Origin: Nitrospirota bacterium
GTDB taxonomy: Bacteria; Nitrospirota; Thermodesulfovibrionia; Thermodesulfovibrionales; UBA1546
Assembly: GCA_009773185.1 (NCBI GenBank)
Contig: WPIF01000007.1
Span: 48,206-112,205 of the forward strand
Direction: 5' to 3'
Length of the DNA stretch: 64,000 nt
The notes under the pieces are model-generated. The model did no database searches. It had not been told where the DNA came from and saw nothing but the letters and a program-made list of their open reading frames with translations. Both the position numbers and the translations under genes were made by a program. The stretch's first letter is position 1; each line of letters begins with the position of its first letter. This document shows, piece by piece, positions 62,668 to 64,000 of this stretch.

Positions 62668-63849
62668 TTATTTTTTTACAACAAACCCCTTTAACTCAAG
62701 GCCAGAGAGAATTTCGCCAAGGTGTTCACTGCTCCTGACTTCTACTGTAAAAATCACCTTTGTTTTGCCTATCGGCAAATCTGCCGCAACCCTTTCGTGG
62801 GCAACATTAAGAATATTACCCCTGTGTGAGGCGATGACACCGCTTATGCGATGCAGGCTGCCCGGTATGTCGTCAACAACAACTTCAAAGACCCCTATCC
62901 GGCCGCTCGATGCGAGGCCTTTGTGGATTATCCGGTCAATGAGTGTAAAATCTATATTCCCGCCGCTCACAACAAGGACAATGCGTTTACCTTTAAATCT
63001 CTCCTTATTCTCCATGAGGGCTGCTAATGGCACTGCTCCTGCTCCTTCTACAACCAGCTTTTTCCGTTCAAGGAAAAGGAGTATCGCCATTGCAATGGAG
63101 TCCTCATCAACCAAAACTATGTCATCAACATATTTATTCATGATATCAAAAGTGCTATCGCCTATTTTTCCGACTGCTATGCCGTCAGCAAGAGTGGGCA
63201 AAGGAGGATTTGAGGATATTTTTTTCTCTTTGAAAGAACTGTAGGCAGATGGTGCAGATTTGGCCTGGACCCCGATAACCTCTGTTCCGGGCGATAGAGC
63301 ATTCACGGCAATTGAAATGCCGGATATAAGCCCGCCTCCGCCTACAGGCACAAGTATAAAATCTATGTCTTTTAAATCTTCCGCAACCTCTATGCCTATT
63401 GTGCCTTGCCCTGCAATTATTTCTTCATCGTCAAAGGCATGGATGAATTTATAATTTTTTTGCGACATTGCATAATCCAGGGCTTCATTAAAACTTTCTC
63501 CGTAAAGTTCAACCTCAGCACCGTATCCCCTGGTTGCCTCCTGTTTTACTATAGGCGCTGTTACAGGCATGACTATCTTTGCGTGAAGCCCGAGCCTGCC
63601 TGCTGCAAATGCAACACCCTGCGCATGATTGCCCATTGACGCCGCTATCACATTCCCATTTTTTATTTGAGTCAGTTTATTGAAGGCGCCCCTGACTTTA
63701 AATGAGCCTGTCTTCTGAAGATTTTCAGCTTTCAGGTAAACATCGGCCTCTATTAATTTGCTGAAGGAGTTGGAATGGATTAAAGGAGTTTTATGGATAA
63801 AAGGCCGGATGTTTTTAATGGCATCTTCAATGTCTTTGATTCCTACCAT
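62668..63849 (-). CDS. ilvA: Threonine ammonia-lyase with ACT domain
   Basis: The enzyme deaminates threonine to 2-oxobutanoate with PLP. The 393 residues show the PLP lysine in KTGSFKVRGAFNKL, SMGNHAQGVAFAAG, VPVGGGGLISGI and VVEGAGAVPLAAL, then an ACT domain from about residue 325 (GVFEVVVDDIPGSLHRISGVIAS). The 400-residue form with one ACT domain is common outside enterobacteria and may be biosynthetic or catabolic. TATAAT ends 7 bases before the ATG with no Shine-Dalgarno. Confidence 0.93.
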   Translation of the reverse strand: MVGIKDIEDAIKNIRPFIHKTPLIHSNSFSKLIEADVYLKAENLQKTGSFKVRGAFNKLTQIKNGNVIAASMGNHAQGVAFAAGRLGLHAKIVMPVTAPIVKQEATRGYGAEVELYGESFNEALDYAMSQKNYKFIHAFDDEEIIAGQGTIGIEVAEDLKDIDFILVPVGGGGLISGISIAVNALSPGTEVIGVQAKSAPSAYSSFKEKKISSNPPLPTLADGIAVGKIGDSTFDIMNKYVDDIVLVDEDSIAMAILLFLERKKLVVEGAGAVPLAALMENKERFKGKRIVLVVSGGNIDFTLIDRIIHKGLASSGRIGVFEVVVDDIPGSLHRISGVIASHRGNILNVAHERVAADLPIGKTKVIFTVEVRSSEHLGEILSGLELKGFVVKK

Positions 63850-63964
63850 GTCTTAAATTATATCACAGCCGTATTGGGTGTAATAATTTATTAAATATGA
63901 TGCCTATATTTCCTGATAAGCAGTCTGATAAACAGTAAAAGAGAAGGCACCTGTCGAGTTATAA

Positions 63965-64000
63965 TGTCTAAGTTTCTGACGGAAACGACATTTCACCCTG
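63965..64000 (+). mobile_element. Possible insertion-sequence terminus at window edge
   Basis: The last 36 bases begin TGTCTAAGTTTCTGACGG and end in CATTTCACCCTG. They resemble, from memory, the terminal repeats of IS21-type elements that begin with TGT. No transposase is visible because the window ends, so this is a flag only. The rest of 63850-63964 is A+T-rich and shows no gene. Confidence 0.25.

Overview
The window is a mostly well-packed bacterial chromosome segment from a Gram-negative organism. Type IV pilus secretin genes (pilO-pilP-pilQ), a LapB-type lipopolysaccharide assembly protein and a Tat-exported oxidoreductase all imply an outer membrane. SelB plus a LysR regulator of the selenium-associated type point to selenocysteine use. 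Cytochrome bd oxidase, an Fe-S type Rrf2 regulator and a bacteriohemerythrin point to an anaerobe or microaerophile that meets traces of oxygen. Gene content and protein style fit Nitrospirota (Thermodesulfovibrio-like) or a deltaproteobacterial-type lineage. That assignment is an inference from family resemblance, not a computed placement.

Layout: 1-6 kb holds the end of the pil operon followed by the shikimate genes aroC, aroK and aroB. 6-10.1 kb holds selB (reverse), a NIF3-like gene and a PIN toxin-antitoxin pair flanked by 36-bp direct repeats. 10.4-15 kb is the macromolecular synthesis block dnaG-rpoD, a CAU tRNA, a zinc-ribbon coiled-coil protein and RNase HI. 15-17.6 kb has a LysR regulator and a GH57 glucan branching enzyme. 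17.6-20.6 kb is an A+T-rich accessory island with a LexA-like repressor, a tiny basic ORF, an N4-cytosine-type methyltransferase, a probable restriction enzyme and an unknown gene. 20.6-30.4 kb returns to housekeeping (mutL, nitronate monooxygenase family, yggU, CDF transporter, tgt, folD, pyrE, UPF0182). 30.5-33.6 kb is a second accessory zone with an MNT-HEPN toxin-antitoxin pair and reverse-strand ORFs separated by an integron-type attC site. 33.6-53.6 kb has glnE, rhomboid, a zinc-ribbon/receiver protein, CIRCE-groES-groEL, mltG, ispG, lapB, rsfS, nadD, proA, an HD-GYP protein, the rrf2-cydA-cydB-hemerythrin operon and moeB. 53.9-64 kb has ald with a three-gene polyamine-type module, an MFS transporter, an ABC-2 exporter, a TPR membrane protein and ilvA. 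A possible insertion-sequence end lies at the window edge.

Three repeat phenomena overlie the genes. First, seven copies of a 114-184 bp intergenic element share a core, but six of the seven have locus-specific outer arms that remain self-complementary. Nearly all arm mismatches are G-T on the same strand of the element, which is the mark of a selected single-stranded structure. In all five gaps between co-directional genes that strand is antisense to the genes. Second, short tandem repeats with a unit of exactly 7 bp occur in gaps and, without breaking the frame, inside aroC (three tracts) and tgt. Third, several genes (aroK, selB, dnaG, pyrE, the ABC ATPase gene, ilvA) have a -10 box 6-9 bases before a start codon without a Shine-Dalgarno sequence, suggesting leaderless messages.

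The most promising material for something undescribed is the self-complementary repeat family, the LexA-like repressor heading a restriction-modification locus, the toxin-antitoxin islet that rebuilds the end of the gene it abuts, and the export-linked polyamine operon.
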